Shown: positions 48,255 through 56,672 of the stretch, in pieces
Numbering within the stretch: position 1 is the first letter of the stretch
Layout of the letters: every line of letters begins with the position of its first letter
Origin: Mycetocola_B reblochoni
GTDB taxonomy: Bacteria; Actinomycetota; Actinomycetes; Actinomycetales; Microbacteriaceae
Direction of reading: 5' to 3'
Length of the DNA stretch: 64,000 nucleotides
NCBI RefSeq assembly: GCF_003667525.1
Contig: NZ_RCUW01000001.1
Coordinates: 248,001-312,000, forward strand
Program-made: the position numbers and the translations under genes
Notes under the pieces: model-generated
Told to the model about the DNA's origin: nothing
The model's input: only the letters and a program-made list of their open reading frames with translations
Databases searched by the model: none

Positions 48255-49814
48255 CTAGACGCCGTCGAGGCAGGCCACCGCGAGGAACAGGTCGACGCGG
48301 TCGGGCAGCTCGCCGACGTCCCGGTGGGTGAGCTCCTGGATGCGCGCCATGCGGTAGCGGAGCGTGTTCGGGTGCAGGTGGAGGGAGCGCGCCGTCTCCT
48401 GCCAGGCCCCGCTGCCCGCGAGGAAGGCACGCAGGGTGGCGAGGAGCTCCGCGCCGTGCCGCTCGTCGTACTCGATCAGCGGGGCGAGCACCTCGTGCGC
48501 GTAGCCCTCGCGCGTCGCGTCGCCGAGCATGCGCAGCAGCTCCCTGTGGCTCTGCACGTGCAGGGCGGAGGAGACGAGCACCTGCTCGCTGCCGCTCGCG
48601 CTGCCGAGGCGCTCCAGGGCAGTCGCGACGCTCGGGTTGAGTCGGCTGACGCCGCTGATCGTGTCGGACAGCCCGACGACGAGCTGGCGGCCCTCCAGGG
48701 CGAGGTGCGCCTCGTCGAGGATCTGCTCCGCCAGCGGCGGCACATCATCCCGCTCGACGCCGTTGACGAGGACGAGGACGACACCGTCGACGTGGCACCC
48801 GATCGCCTTCCTCCCGCGCGCGGTGAAGGCGCGCTCGAGGATCGCGACGACGGCGTCCGGACTGAACCCCTCGTCGTCGCAGCGGGCGGCCGCGACCGTC
48901 GACTGCCCCTGCGGGTCGAGCCCCTCGAGCCGCATGCGGGCGGAGATCGCCCCCGGCGACACCTCGTAGCCGCGGATCGCCTCGAACAGCGACGCGACCT
49001 GCTCGTTCCTGGCGTCGCGCCACCGGGCCGCGAGCTCCGTCTCCACACGCAGCGCCCCGACGAGGGTGTCGAGCGCGAGCGAGCCGAGGAGCGGCAGCGC
49101 GGCCTGGTCGCCGAGCGGGTAGGCCACGAGTCCCGACCGCGCGGAGGTGCCGATCCGGACGGCGAGCACGGGCTCGCCGCCCTGCCCCTCGCCGACGTCC
49201 CTGACGACGACGCGCGGCTGCTCCGCGCGGCCGACCGTGTTCCACACGCGCGCGACGAGCGCGGGAGCGGGAGCGGGCCCCTCGTGCGCGATGAGGGTGC
49301 CGACCCCGTCGACGACCCATCCGCGGGTGCCCGTGACCGCGGCGAACAGCCGCAGCAGCTCGGGCACGCTGCCGCCGCGGGACACGGCCTCGGCCATCCG
49401 CCGGCCGAGCTCGGCGTTGGCCGAGGCGGCGCCGTCGCGCTCCCCCGCCTCCGCGTGGGCGACGCGGTCCACGACGGCACGGAACGAGACCCCGGAGGCG
49501 ATGGTCAGCAGGGTGAGGCCGCGCTCCCGGCAGAGGGCGATGACCTCGCTCGGCACGACGCCGATGTCGATCGTGCCGACGATGAGTGCGGCGACGTTCT
49601 GCCTCGCGAGCGCCCCGATGAAGCTCTCGACCCCGCCGTCGCGGTGGATCCACTGGCCGCTGGTGAGGACGATGTCGCCGGCGGAGAGGAAGCGCGACGG
49701 GTCGGGCAGGTCGGTGATGTAGGCGGAACGGACCGTTCGCTCGAGCGCGTCCGGTGCGGCGGCGATGACGGCCAGCCCCAGCTCGGCGTCGTCGAGCAGC
49801 TCGCGGATGTCCAT
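48255..49814 (-). CDS. PucR-family transcriptional regulator
   Basis: 519 residues. The N-terminal PucR domain starts MDIRELLDDAELGLAVIAAA and includes SAYITDLPDPSRFLSAGDIVLTSGQWI across its segments. A middle GGDEF-like/CdaR region follows, and the C-terminal helix-turn-helix ATLRAFLAGSGAWQETARSL with LHLHPNTLRYRMARIQEL is the classical PucR/CdaR signature. Such regulators usually control purine, amino-acid or polyamine catabolism, often the neighbouring gene. Here the next gene upstream is an old yellow enzyme on the same strand, so the target is not evident. Confidence 0.9.
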   Translation of the reverse strand: MDIRELLDDAELGLAVIAAAPDALERTVRSAYITDLPDPSRFLSAGDIVLTSGQWIHRDGGVESFIGALARQNVAALIVGTIDIGVVPSEVIALCRERGLTLLTIASGVSFRAVVDRVAHAEAGERDGAASANAELGRRMAEAVSRGGSVPELLRLFAAVTGTRGWVVDGVGTLIAHEGPAPAPALVARVWNTVGRAEQPRVVVRDVGEGQGGEPVLAVRIGTSARSGLVAYPLGDQAALPLLGSLALDTLVGALRVETELAARWRDARNEQVASLFEAIRGYEVSPGAISARMRLEGLDPQGQSTVAAARCDDEGFSPDAVVAILERAFTARGRKAIGCHVDGVVLVLVNGVERDDVPPLAEQILDEAHLALEGRQLVVGLSDTISGVSRLNPSVATALERLGSASGSEQVLVSSALHVQSHRELLRMLGDATREGYAHEVLAPLIEYDERHGAELLATLRAFLAGSGAWQETARSLHLHPNTLRYRMARIQELTHRDVGELPDRVDLFLAVACLDGV

Positions 49815-49959
49815 GACTCAACCTTCCCGTGCCCCGCAGACGATCGTAGCCGGACTGCCGGTGCGCGAGCCGACGCCCGCAGCCGGTGGACGCGGGCGTC
49901 GTGGGCGTCGCGGGCCGTCAGCCCGGCACCACCCCGCGGGCCGACGGGCCGGGGCGCGC

Positions 49960-51066
49960 TCAGGCGCGCGGGCGGGGCAGGACGTAGGCGTACTGCTCGA
50001 GATAGCGCGGCTCGTCCCCGAGCTCGACGGCGGCGAGGTTCGGCCAGGAGGGGTCGGCCAGCAGCGCCCTGCCGACGAACAGCGCGTCCGCGTCCCCCTC
50101 GTCGAGCAGCGCCTGCGCCTGCCCCGCGCCGGTGATCCGTCCCACCGCCGCCACTGGCACACCGGATTCCCGGCGGACGACGGCGGCGCGCACGGTCTGG
50201 TAGTCGACGTCGGCGGGGATGGCGACGCGGTCGTTGCCCCCGCTGGAGACGTCGACGAGGTCGACCCCGTGCTCGGCGGCGAGCGCCGCCAGCCGCGCCG
50301 TCTGCTCCACCGTCCAGGAGTCGCGGTCGTCGTCGGGGGACTCCTCGACCCAGTCGGTGCTCGACAGGCGCAGCAGCACCGGCTGCCCCTCCGGCCAGAC
50401 CGCCCTGACGGCGTCGACGACCTCGAGCACGAGGCGGACCCTGTTGTCGAAGGAGCCGCCGTACTCGTCGGTGCGTGTGTTGGACAGCGGCGACAGGAAC
50501 TCGTGCAGAAGGTAGCCGTGCGCGCCGTGGATCTCCGCGACGACGAAGCCGGCGTCGAGGGCGCGGCGGGCCGCGGCGCCGAAGGCGGCGACGATGCCGG
50601 CGATCTGCTCGCGGTCGAGCTCCGCGGGCACGGGGTACCCGGGGAAGGCGACGGGGCTCGGGCCCACGGTGCGCCACCCGCCGTCCTCGGGGCCGAGGGG
50701 GACGCCGGCACGCTGCGGGCGGTCGATCGAGGCCTTGCGCCCCGCGTGGGCGAGCTGGATGCCGGGGACCGCGCCGGCGGAGGCGATCGCGGCGGTCAGG
50801 CGGCGGTGGGCCGGAACCTGCTCGTCACTCCAGATGCCGAGGTCGTAGGGCGAGATCCGCCCCTCGGGCACGACCGCCGTCGCCTCGATGACGACGAGGC
50901 CCGCACCGCCGGCCGCGCGCGCGGCGTAGTGCCCGAGGTGGAAGTCGCCGGGCTGACCGATCCGGTCCCCCGTGGCGTCGGCGCTGTACATGCACATCGG
51001 CGACATCCACACGCGCGTCGGAATCGTGGTGTCACGGAGGACGATCGGGTCGACGAGGCGGGGCAC
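49960..51066 (-). CDS. Old yellow enzyme-type flavin oxidoreductase (YqjM-like)
   Basis: 368-residue FMN-dependent ene-reductase. The thermophilic-like/YqjM class shows in RVWMSPMCMYSADATGD (Cys near the flavin), FHLGHYAARAAGGAGLVVIEATAV, QLAHAGRKAS, FVVAEIHGAHGYLLHEFLSP with His-Ala-His-type substrate residues, NRVRLVLEVVDAVR, and ADALFVGRALLADP. It reduces activated C=C bonds such as enones using NADPH. Divergent from an ArsR regulator with a palindromic operator between them, so it is probably induced by an electrophile or metal sensed by that regulator. Confidence 0.9.
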   Translation of the reverse strand: MPRLVDPIVLRDTTIPTRVWMSPMCMYSADATGDRIGQPGDFHLGHYAARAAGGAGLVVIEATAVVPEGRISPYDLGIWSDEQVPAHRRLTAAIASAGAVPGIQLAHAGRKASIDRPQRAGVPLGPEDGGWRTVGPSPVAFPGYPVPAELDREQIAGIVAAFGAAARRALDAGFVVAEIHGAHGYLLHEFLSPLSNTRTDEYGGSFDNRVRLVLEVVDAVRAVWPEGQPVLLRLSSTDWVEESPDDDRDSWTVEQTARLAALAAEHGVDLVDVSSGGNDRVAIPADVDYQTVRAAVVRRESGVPVAAVGRITGAGQAQALLDEGDADALFVGRALLADPSWPNLAAVELGDEPRYLEQYAYVLPRPRA

Positions 51067-51139
51067 GGCTTCTCCATCCGGTTGGCGTTCGGGGTCCGGC
51101 TCGGCCCGGTGGGAGCACCGCGGCCGTCCGGGACGAGCC

Positions 51140-51161
51140 TAGTACGATGAACGACGTACTA
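51140..51161. promoter_or_regulatory. Palindrome TAGTACG-N8-CGTACTA, probable ArsR operator
   Basis: Perfect 7-bp arms lie in the gap between the divergent OYE (start 51066) and ArsR (start 51198) genes. The ATG at 51147 that a naive caller might choose for the ArsR gene lies inside this site, which supports the later start. Confidence 0.6.
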
Positions 51162-51197
51162 ACACCACCGGCGCCACCGTTCGGGGAGAATCGGAGC

Positions 51198-51506
51198 ATG
51201 CGCACACTCGACCACCCGGCGACCGACGAGCTCGAGCTCGACACCGTCCTGGCCGCCCTCGGGGACCCCGTGCGCCGCCGGATCGTCCTGCAGCTGGCCG
51301 ACGGCCACGACGAGCAGGCGTGCATCGCCTTCGAGCTGCCGGTGAGCAAGTCGACGTCCACCCACCACTTCCGGGTGCTGCGCACCGCCGGCGTGATCTC
51401 GCAGTGCTATCGGGGGACCGCGATCCACAGCACCCTCCGCAGGGACGATCTCGACGAGCGGTTCCCTGGGCTGCTCGACGCGGTGCTCGACGCGGCCCGG
51501 CGCTGA
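51198..51506 (+). CDS. ArsR-family winged-helix regulator
   Basis: 102 residues: LDTVLAALGDPVRRRIVLQLA is the typical ArsR opening, followed by PVSKSTSTHHFRVLRTAGVI (recognition helix) and the wing QCYRGTAIHSTLRRDDLDERFPGLL. The Cys pattern of arsenic or cadmium sensors is absent apart from an isolated Cys before the recognition helix. This type of ArsR, of about 100 residues beside an oxidoreductase, is frequent in actinobacteria. ATG 51198 has GGGGAGAA eight bases upstream and lies outside the palindrome; ATG 51147 lies within it. Confidence 0.85.
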   Translation: MRTLDHPATDELELDTVLAALGDPVRRRIVLQLADGHDEQACIAFELPVSKSTSTHHFRVLRTAGVISQCYRGTAIHSTLRRDDLDERFPGLLDAVLDAARR

Positions 51507-51542
51507 CCCCCGGGAACGACCGGGGCACGGGTGGAGACCGGC

Positions 51543-52121
51543 TCAGCCCTGGGCGAGCTCGTCGAGGTGCAGCGCCAGGACGGACATCGCCTCATCGGGT
51601 CCGATCGCCTTCGGCTGGACCAGATGCAGGGCGAGGCCGTCGATGAGCGCGTGCAGGCGCGCCGCCTCGGCGGCGGGACTCCCCGCGCCGCCGGGCCGCA
51701 ATGCGGTGACGACGCCGACGCAGGCCCCGGCGATGAGGTCGTGCGCCCGGCGGTAGTGCGGCTGCAGCTCCTCGTCGGTGAGCGCCAGCACCCCGATGGC
51801 GATGAAGGCCTCCATCTCGAGGCGGCGCTCGGCGTCGAGCGGGAGCAGCTGTGCGATGCGGTCCTCGACGGCGGCGCGGACGTCCGCGCGGGGCTCGAGC
51901 CTCCGGATCCGCTCCTGGACGCGCTCGCTCACCAGGGTGAGGCAGTAGGCCCTGAGCGCCGTCTGCGTCGGGAAGGCCCGACGCAGCGACGCCGTCGCGA
52001 GCCCGGCCTCCTCGGCGACGTTGCGGACGGAGAGCCGGAGGATCCCGTCCCGGGCGAGCACGCGCCAGGCCGCCTCGGCCAGCGCGGCGGCGCGGGCCTC
52101 GTGGTCGATGAGTCGGGGCAC
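51543..52121 (-). CDS. TetR-family regulator
   Basis: 192 residues beginning VPRLIDHEARAAALAEAAWRV, the standard opening of a common actinobacterial TetR group. The helix-turn-helix is LSVRNVAEEAGLATASLRRAFPTQ, followed by an all-helical ligand domain. GTG 52121 is chosen over an ATG at 52136 because of that conserved opening. The gene is divergent from a membrane-protein gene (start 52196), and imperfect inverted half-sites lie between them. Confidence 0.82.
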   Translation of the reverse strand: MPRLIDHEARAAALAEAAWRVLARDGILRLSVRNVAEEAGLATASLRRAFPTQTALRAYCLTLVSERVQERIRRLEPRADVRAAVEDRIAQLLPLDAERRLEMEAFIAIGVLALTDEELQPHYRRAHDLIAGACVGVVTALRPGGAGSPAAEAARLHALIDGLALHLVQPKAIGPDEAMSVLALHLDELAQG

Positions 52122-52134
52122 CGTCCGAGTGTAC

Positions 52135-52171
52135 ACAGCCGTGCTAGCATCGCCGTTATGAGCACAGTTGT
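52135..52171. promoter_or_regulatory. Imperfect inverted half-sites between tetR and membrane gene
   Basis: ACAGCCGTGCT (52135-52145) and AGCACAGTTGT (52161-52171) are inverted copies matching at 9 of 11 positions with a 15-bp spacer. They fall in the shared promoter of the TetR gene and the membrane-protein gene, where an operator is expected. Confidence 0.4.
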
Positions 52172-52195
52172 ATCAACAAAAGAGCGGCGGGCGCC

Positions 52196-52729
52196 GTGAT
52201 CCTCGCGATCATCATCGCCTGCGAGATCGGCTTCTGGGTCGCCATCGCCGCCGGGCTCGCCACCCGCTATCTGCTCCGCCGGCCACGCGTCGGAGCCGTG
52301 CTGCTCGCGATGGCACCGGTGATCGACCTCGTACTGCTCACGGCCACGGCCGTCGACCTGTCCCGCGGGGCGACGGCATCGTGGCACCACGGCCTCGCCG
52401 CCATCTACCTGGGCTTCTCCATCGCGTACGGTCACCGCATGATCGCGTGGGCGGACGTCCGGTTCGCCCACCGCTTCGCCTCCGGTCCCCCTCCCGTCCG
52501 CCTCACCGGACGGCGTCATACCCTCGCCTGCTGGGCCGACGTGGCGCGGAGCGGCCTGGCCTGTGCCATCGCGGCCGCGGTCGTCGGCGCACTCGTCCTC
52601 TGGGTGGCGGCACCCGAGCGCACCGCGGCACTGGAGTCGGTCTTCCCGCTGCTCGGCGTGGTCATGACGGTCGAGCTCATCACCGCGATCAGCTACACGC
52701 TCTGGCCGCGTCCCCCCGCAGCCGCCTGA
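52196..52729 (+). CDS. Membrane protein of unknown function
   Basis: 177 residues with four to five hydrophobic segments (ILAIIIACEIGFWVAIAAGL, VGAVLLAMAPVIDLVLLT, a middle LAAIYLGFSIAYG, ACAIAAAVVGALVLWVA, VVMTVELITAISYTLW). The middle loop is basic. Similar proteins are found beside TetR regulators in actinobacteria and are annotated only as membrane proteins. GTG 52196 is the likely start. Divergent from a TetR gene that probably represses it. Confidence 0.75.
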   Translation: MILAIIIACEIGFWVAIAAGLATRYLLRRPRVGAVLLAMAPVIDLVLLTATAVDLSRGATASWHHGLAAIYLGFSIAYGHRMIAWADVRFAHRFASGPPPVRLTGRRHTLACWADVARSGLACAIAAAVVGALVLWVAAPERTAALESVFPLLGVVMTVELITAISYTLWPRPPAAA

Positions 52730-52800
52730 GACGACGGGGACGGGTCCCGGGCGCGACAGGGGCGACGGAACGGGCGGGGCCGGGCTCCGACGCCGCGGGG

Positions 52801-53199
52801 TCAGCGCCCGCCGCCGCCCCGCTCCCCCTCGGCCATGACGAGCAGGCGCGTCCGCCGCGGCAGCGCGTCGAGGACGAGGCCGTGGGAGATCTCGACCAGG
52901 GCCAGGATCAGCTCGTCGGGGACGTCGGAGTCAAGGAACACCGTGTTCCAGTGCCGCTTGTTCATATGCCACCCCGGCACGATCCCCCCGTGCGCGCGAC
53001 GGAGCGCCGTCGCCTCCTCCGGGTCGGTCTTCAGGTTCACGCTGGCGCCGCCGCCGGCCTCATCAGCCTCGGTGTCGAGCAGCGCGAACCACTTGCCCCC
53101 GACGGTGAGCGCGAGCAGCCCCGGGTCCGAGGCGAAGGGCCGGCGCTCCTCGGCGCCCGGCAACGCCAGGCACGCCAGGCGGAGGTCGGCGATGCGCAT
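52801..53199 (-). CDS. MmcQ/YjbR-family protein
   Basis: 132-residue protein of the YjbR fold (double-psi-like DNA-binding-like domain). It has LRLACLALPGAEERRPFASDPGLL, KWFALL, ASVNLKTDPEEATALRRAHGGIVPGWHMNKRHWNTVFL read across segments, and VPDELILALVEISHGLVLDALP. The W-x-M-N-K-x-H-W motif is diagnostic. Function unknown; some members may bind DNA. Stands alone, convergent with the membrane-protein gene. Confidence 0.88.
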   Translation of the reverse strand: MRIADLRLACLALPGAEERRPFASDPGLLALTVGGKWFALLDTEADEAGGGASVNLKTDPEEATALRRAHGGIVPGWHMNKRHWNTVFLDSDVPDELILALVEISHGLVLDALPRRTRLLVMAEGERGGGGR

Positions 53200-53371
53200 G
53201 CCGACAGCCTACGGCCATCCCCGGAGCCCTCCGCGAGCCGGAAACACGGGCGTAACGCCGGGAACCCGAGCGGGAAACACGCTCCCCTTACCCTCAAAGA
53301 CACCCCGTCGCGCGCCCCTGCCCGTCAGCCCCGCGCACCCCCGCACCGCCAAGGAAGGACACCGCTCCCCC

Positions 53372-54181
53372 ATGCCCTCACCCACACCCCGCACCCGCCG
53401 GCACCGCCGACGCCGGTCCCTGCTGATCGCGGCGACCGCGCTGACCGCCACCGCGCTCGCCCCCGCCACCGCCGCGAGCGCCGCCCCCGCGGTCCTCGGC
53501 ACGCCCGTGCTGACCGCGCCCGCGACCGCCGAGGTCGGCGACGTCATCACCGTCGAGCTCCGCACCGACGCCGCCGGCGACCTCTACGCCTACGAGCTGG
53601 AGCTCAGCTACGATCCGGCCCTCCTCGCCCCGGTCGAGGACAGCGTCGCCCTTCCCGACGGCGGCCACTCGAGCGCACTCGTCGACGATGACGCGACCAG
53701 CGTCACGCACACCAGACTCGGCACCTCGCCCGGCCTGTCCGGCGAGCAGAGCCTGGTGTCGATCGACTTCACGACCCTCGCCGCGGGCGATGCGGCCGTC
53801 ACGCTCACCGGCGGCGAGACCGTCGGCACCGAGCTGGAGCGCACCGCCGTCGACGACGAGCTGAGCGCCGTGACCGCCATCGCCGAGCCCTCCTCCACCG
53901 GCGCCGACGCCGGGGCAGACGGGGCCGACGCGGGCTCCGACGGCGGCTCGAACGGCACCGCCGATGCGGGCTCCGACGGGGCGGACGGCTCCGGTTCGTC
54001 CGGCGACGACTCGGCTGCCGCCGCCGATGCCACCCCCTCACCCACCGCCGCACCGGCCGCGGACACCCCGCTGGCCGACACCGGAGCGCAGGCCGGGGCG
54101 ATCGCCGCGGCCGCCGCCCTCGCCGTCGCGCTGCTCGCGCTCGGAGCCGTGCTCGTCGCCCGCCGCCGCGGGGCCGAGTGA
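53372..54181 (+). CDS. Secreted cohesin-domain protein with LADTG sortase anchor
   Basis: 269 residues. A twin-basic signal peptide (TRRHRRRRSLLIAATALTA, cleavage likely after ASA about residue 38) is followed by a cohesin-type beta domain at about 41-170 (VGDVITVELRTDAAGDLYAYELELSYDPALLAP, then EQSLVSIDFTTLAAGDAAVTL, as read across segments). A disordered Asp/Gly/Ser/Ala linker covers about 172-230. It ends with LADTG at 234-238, a hydrophobic helix and the basic tail ARRRGAE, a complete cell-wall sorting signal. Cohesins bind dockerins; the next gene encodes a dockerin-bearing amidase. AAGGAAGG lies upstream of the ATG. Some type of cohesin-like fold without dockerin partner exists elsewhere, but the adjacent dockerin makes pairing likely. 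Confidence 0.82.
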   Translation: MPSPTPRTRRHRRRRSLLIAATALTATALAPATAASAAPAVLGTPVLTAPATAEVGDVITVELRTDAAGDLYAYELELSYDPALLAPVEDSVALPDGGHSSALVDDDATSVTHTRLGTSPGLSGEQSLVSIDFTTLAAGDAAVTLTGGETVGTELERTAVDDELSAVTAIAEPSSTGADAGADGADAGSDGGSNGTADAGSDGADGSGSSGDDSAAAADATPSPTAAPAADTPLADTGAQAGAIAAAAALAVALLALGAVLVARRRGAE

Positions 54182-54276
54182 TGCGCCCCGCCACCCCCGG
54201 GGCCGCCGCAACGACGGCCACCCCCGCCAACCTCGCCCCCGTCGCCAGCCACCCGCAGAGGAAGACACCCCCCACG

Positions 54277-56106
54277 ATGACCAGAACGCGCAGACGAGCC
54301 CTCGCGACGACCGCCGCACTCGGCACCGTCGTCGCCCTGGCCGTGCAGGCCCCGGCCGCCGCGGCCCCCGCCGACACCGCCACCGCCACGCCGATGCTCG
54401 CCCCCTACTACACCGAGCTCGACCTGACCGGTGACGGCGCGGTCGACGAGGCCGACCTCGACGTCGCCGCCGAGGCGCTCGGCGCCACCAGCGGCGACGC
54501 CGGATGGGACGGGGTCGCCGTCATCGACCAGGACGGCGACGGCACCATCACGGTCGGCGACCTCGCCGGGCTGTCCCAGCGCGTCATCTACGACGACGGG
54601 CCGTTCGAGCTCGTCGAGGCCGGCGTGGTCGACATGCAGGCCGCGATGAACGCGGGCGTCACCACCTCGGTCGAGATCACGCAGGACTACATCGACCGCA
54701 TCGCCGCGTACGACACCGAGATCGTCGACACCTCGGCCGGCGGCCGCGCACTCAACTCGATCATCACCGTCGGCGAGGACAGCGCCCTCGCCGCCGCGGC
54801 CGCCGCGGACACGGAGCGCGAGACCTCGGGGATGACGAGCATGCTGCTCGGCGTGCCCGTCGCGGTCAAGGACAACTACGACACCGAGGACATGGTCACC
54901 ACCGGCGGCTGCGGCTGCTGGGACGACAACCAGACTGACAGCGACGCGGCCATGGTCGCCGGGCTGCGCGACGCCGGCGCGGTGATCCTCGCCAAGGCCA
55001 GCCTCGACGAGTTCGCCTACGGTTTCGCCTCGGAGTTCTCCGCGGGCCAGCCCGCCGGGTCCTCGACGCTCGTCGCCAGCCCCTACGTCACCTCGCGGAC
55101 CGCGGGCGGGTCCAGCGGCGGCACGGGTGCGGCGATCGCGGCGAACCTCGCCGGGGTCGGCTTCGGCACCGACACGGGCGGCTCCATCCGCATCCCGTCC
55201 TCGTACAACCAGCTCGTCGGCATCCGCCCCACCGTCGGCCTGACCAGCCGCGACGGCATCATCCCGCTCGCGCTCAGCCAGGACACCGGCGGCCCGATGG
55301 CCAGGAGCGTCACCGACGCGGCCGTGTCCCTCGACGCCGTCATCGGCGTGGACGCGGCGGACGCCGCCACCGCGGCGCAGCAGGGCAAGACCCCCGAGTC
55401 GTACACGGCCGCGCTCGACGAGGACGCCCTCGACGGCGCCCGGATCGGCTACTTCCCGAGCATGGTCGGCAGCAACGCCACGACCACGCGCCTGTTCGCC
55501 GAGGCGAAGACCGCCCTGGAGGCCCAGGGCGCCACGGTCGTCGAGCTGACCGAGCCGGAGGGCTTCTCCGCCGTGATGGCCGAGCCGTCCGGGTCGACCA
55601 ACGAGTTCACGCACGACCTGAACGAGTACATCGACACCCACCTGGCCCCCGGGGTCGCCGCCCGCTCGCTCAGCGACATCATCGCGAGCGGCCGCGTCGT
55701 TCCCTCACGCGTCCCCACCTACCAGACGCGCAACGCCGTCACCGAGGAGACCTACCAGGCGTGGGCGGGCGAGAACGGCACCCACACGAGGCAGCTCGCG
55801 GCGGGCAAGACGCTGCTCACCCAGGTGCTCGAGGACAACGACCTCGACACCATCGTCTACCCCTCGGGCACGCCGTACGGCACCCAGGGGCTGAACATGC
55901 GCCTCAGCCCCAACACCGGGCTGCCGGCCGTGACCGTCCCGATGGGCCAGGCGAGTGCCGCCGACGCGACCGTGACCGGCGCGGGCGTGAACCTGGAGTT
56001 CCTCGGGCGGGCGTTCGACGAGTCCACCCTCATCGGGCTGGGCTACTCCTTCGAGCAGGCGACGCAGGCGAGGACGACCCCCGCTCTGTACGGTCCGCTC
56101 GGCTAG
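54277..56106 (+). CDS. Secreted amidase-signature enzyme with N-terminal dockerin-like domain
   Basis: 609 residues. Signal peptide 1-31 (ALATTAALGTVVALAVQAPA). Residues about 45-105 hold two calcium-loop repeats 35 residues apart: DLTGDGAVDEAD (49-60) and DQDGDGTITVGD (84-95), each followed by a helix, as in type I dockerins. The amidase-signature domain follows, with catalytic Lys198 in VPVAVKDNYD, cis-Ser279 in AGGSSGGTGAA and nucleophile Ser303 in GTDTGGSIRIPS. The substrate might be a peptide or aryl amide outside the cell. The gene is 95 nt behind the cohesin-anchor gene with AGAGGAAG before the ATG. It should be displayed on the wall through cohesin-dockerin binding. A 23-bp hairpin terminator follows. 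Confidence 0.88.
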   Translation: MTRTRRRALATTAALGTVVALAVQAPAAAAPADTATATPMLAPYYTELDLTGDGAVDEADLDVAAEALGATSGDAGWDGVAVIDQDGDGTITVGDLAGLSQRVIYDDGPFELVEAGVVDMQAAMNAGVTTSVEITQDYIDRIAAYDTEIVDTSAGGRALNSIITVGEDSALAAAAAADTERETSGMTSMLLGVPVAVKDNYDTEDMVTTGGCGCWDDNQTDSDAAMVAGLRDAGAVILAKASLDEFAYGFASEFSAGQPAGSSTLVASPYVTSRTAGGSSGGTGAAIAANLAGVGFGTDTGGSIRIPSSYNQLVGIRPTVGLTSRDGIIPLALSQDTGGPMARSVTDAAVSLDAVIGVDAADAATAAQQGKTPESYTAALDEDALDGARIGYFPSMVGSNATTTRLFAEAKTALEAQGATVVELTEPEGFSAVMAEPSGSTNEFTHDLNEYIDTHLAPGVAARSLSDIIASGRVVPSRVPTYQTRNAVTEETYQAWAGENGTHTRQLAAGKTLLTQVLEDNDLDTIVYPSGTPYGTQGLNMRLSPNTGLPAVTVPMGQASAADATVTGAGVNLEFLGRAFDESTLIGLGYSFEQATQARTTPALYGPLG

Positions 56107-56113
56107 AGCCGCC

Positions 56114-56162
56114 GCGAACGACGACGCCGCCCCGTGCAGCACGGGGCGGCGTCGTCGTTCGC
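56114..56162. terminator. Perfect 23-bp hairpin terminator between convergent genes
   Basis: The arms start at 56114 and 56140, are 23 bases each and pair perfectly around the loop CAG; the core is GCCGCCCCGTG/CACGGGGCGGC. It lies eight bases after the amidase stop and before the convergent ridA stop, so it probably serves both directions. No T tract is needed for termination in many actinobacteria. Confidence 0.85.
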
Positions 56163-56210
56163 GTGGGCGGCCCCGCGACCGGGGGGAGCCCCGGGGCCAC
56201 CTCGGGAGGG

Positions 56211-56615
56211 TCAGTCCCGCAGCGCCGCCACGGCCTCGATCTCGACGAGCTGGTCGTCGTAGCCGAGGACGGTCACACCGAGCAGCGTGCTCGGGGCGTC
56301 GTGGTCGCCGAAGGCGTCCCTGACGACCTCCCACGCCGCCACCAGGTCCGCCTGGCGGGAGCTGGCCACCAACACGCGGGTGCTGATCACGTCCTCCAGC
56401 ACCGCGCCCGCGGCGGCCAGGGCCGTCCGCATCGTCTCGACGCAGACGGCGGCCTGCCCGGCGTAGTCGCCGACCGCGGCCGTGCTGCCGTCCGGCCGGA
56501 GCGGGCACGCCCCGGCGAGGAAGACGAGACGGGCGTCGGCCGGCGCGGTCGCCGCGTAGGCGTACTCGGCGGTCGCGCTGAGGTCGGTGGATCGGATGAG
56601 GGTGACAGCGGTCAT
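56211..56615 (-). CDS. ridA: RidA/YjgF-family protein
   Basis: 134-residue member of the RidA/YER057c/UK114 family. It has YAYAATAPADARLVFLAGACPL, YAGQAAVCVETMRTALAAAGA, VISTRVLVASSRQADLVAAWEVV and the C-terminal VTVLGYDDQLVEIEAVAAL. RidA proteins hydrolyse reactive enamine/imine intermediates. The conserved substrate Arg of canonical RidA is in the VISTRVLV strand. ATG 56615 has AGAAGGG upstream; the longer frame is not supported. It lies just downstream of the dehydrogenase-propeller gene (57-nt gap) and may share its transcript. Confidence 0.85.
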   Translation of the reverse strand: MTAVTLIRSTDLSATAEYAYAATAPADARLVFLAGACPLRPDGSTAAVGDYAGQAAVCVETMRTALAAAGAVLEDVISTRVLVASSRQADLVAAWEVVRDAFGDHDAPSTLLGVTVLGYDDQLVEIEAVAALRD

Positions 56616-56672
56616 GGCGGCCCTTCTGGTCGTTGTTCGTCCCGATCGTGTCACGGATCCTCCGCGGTGAGC

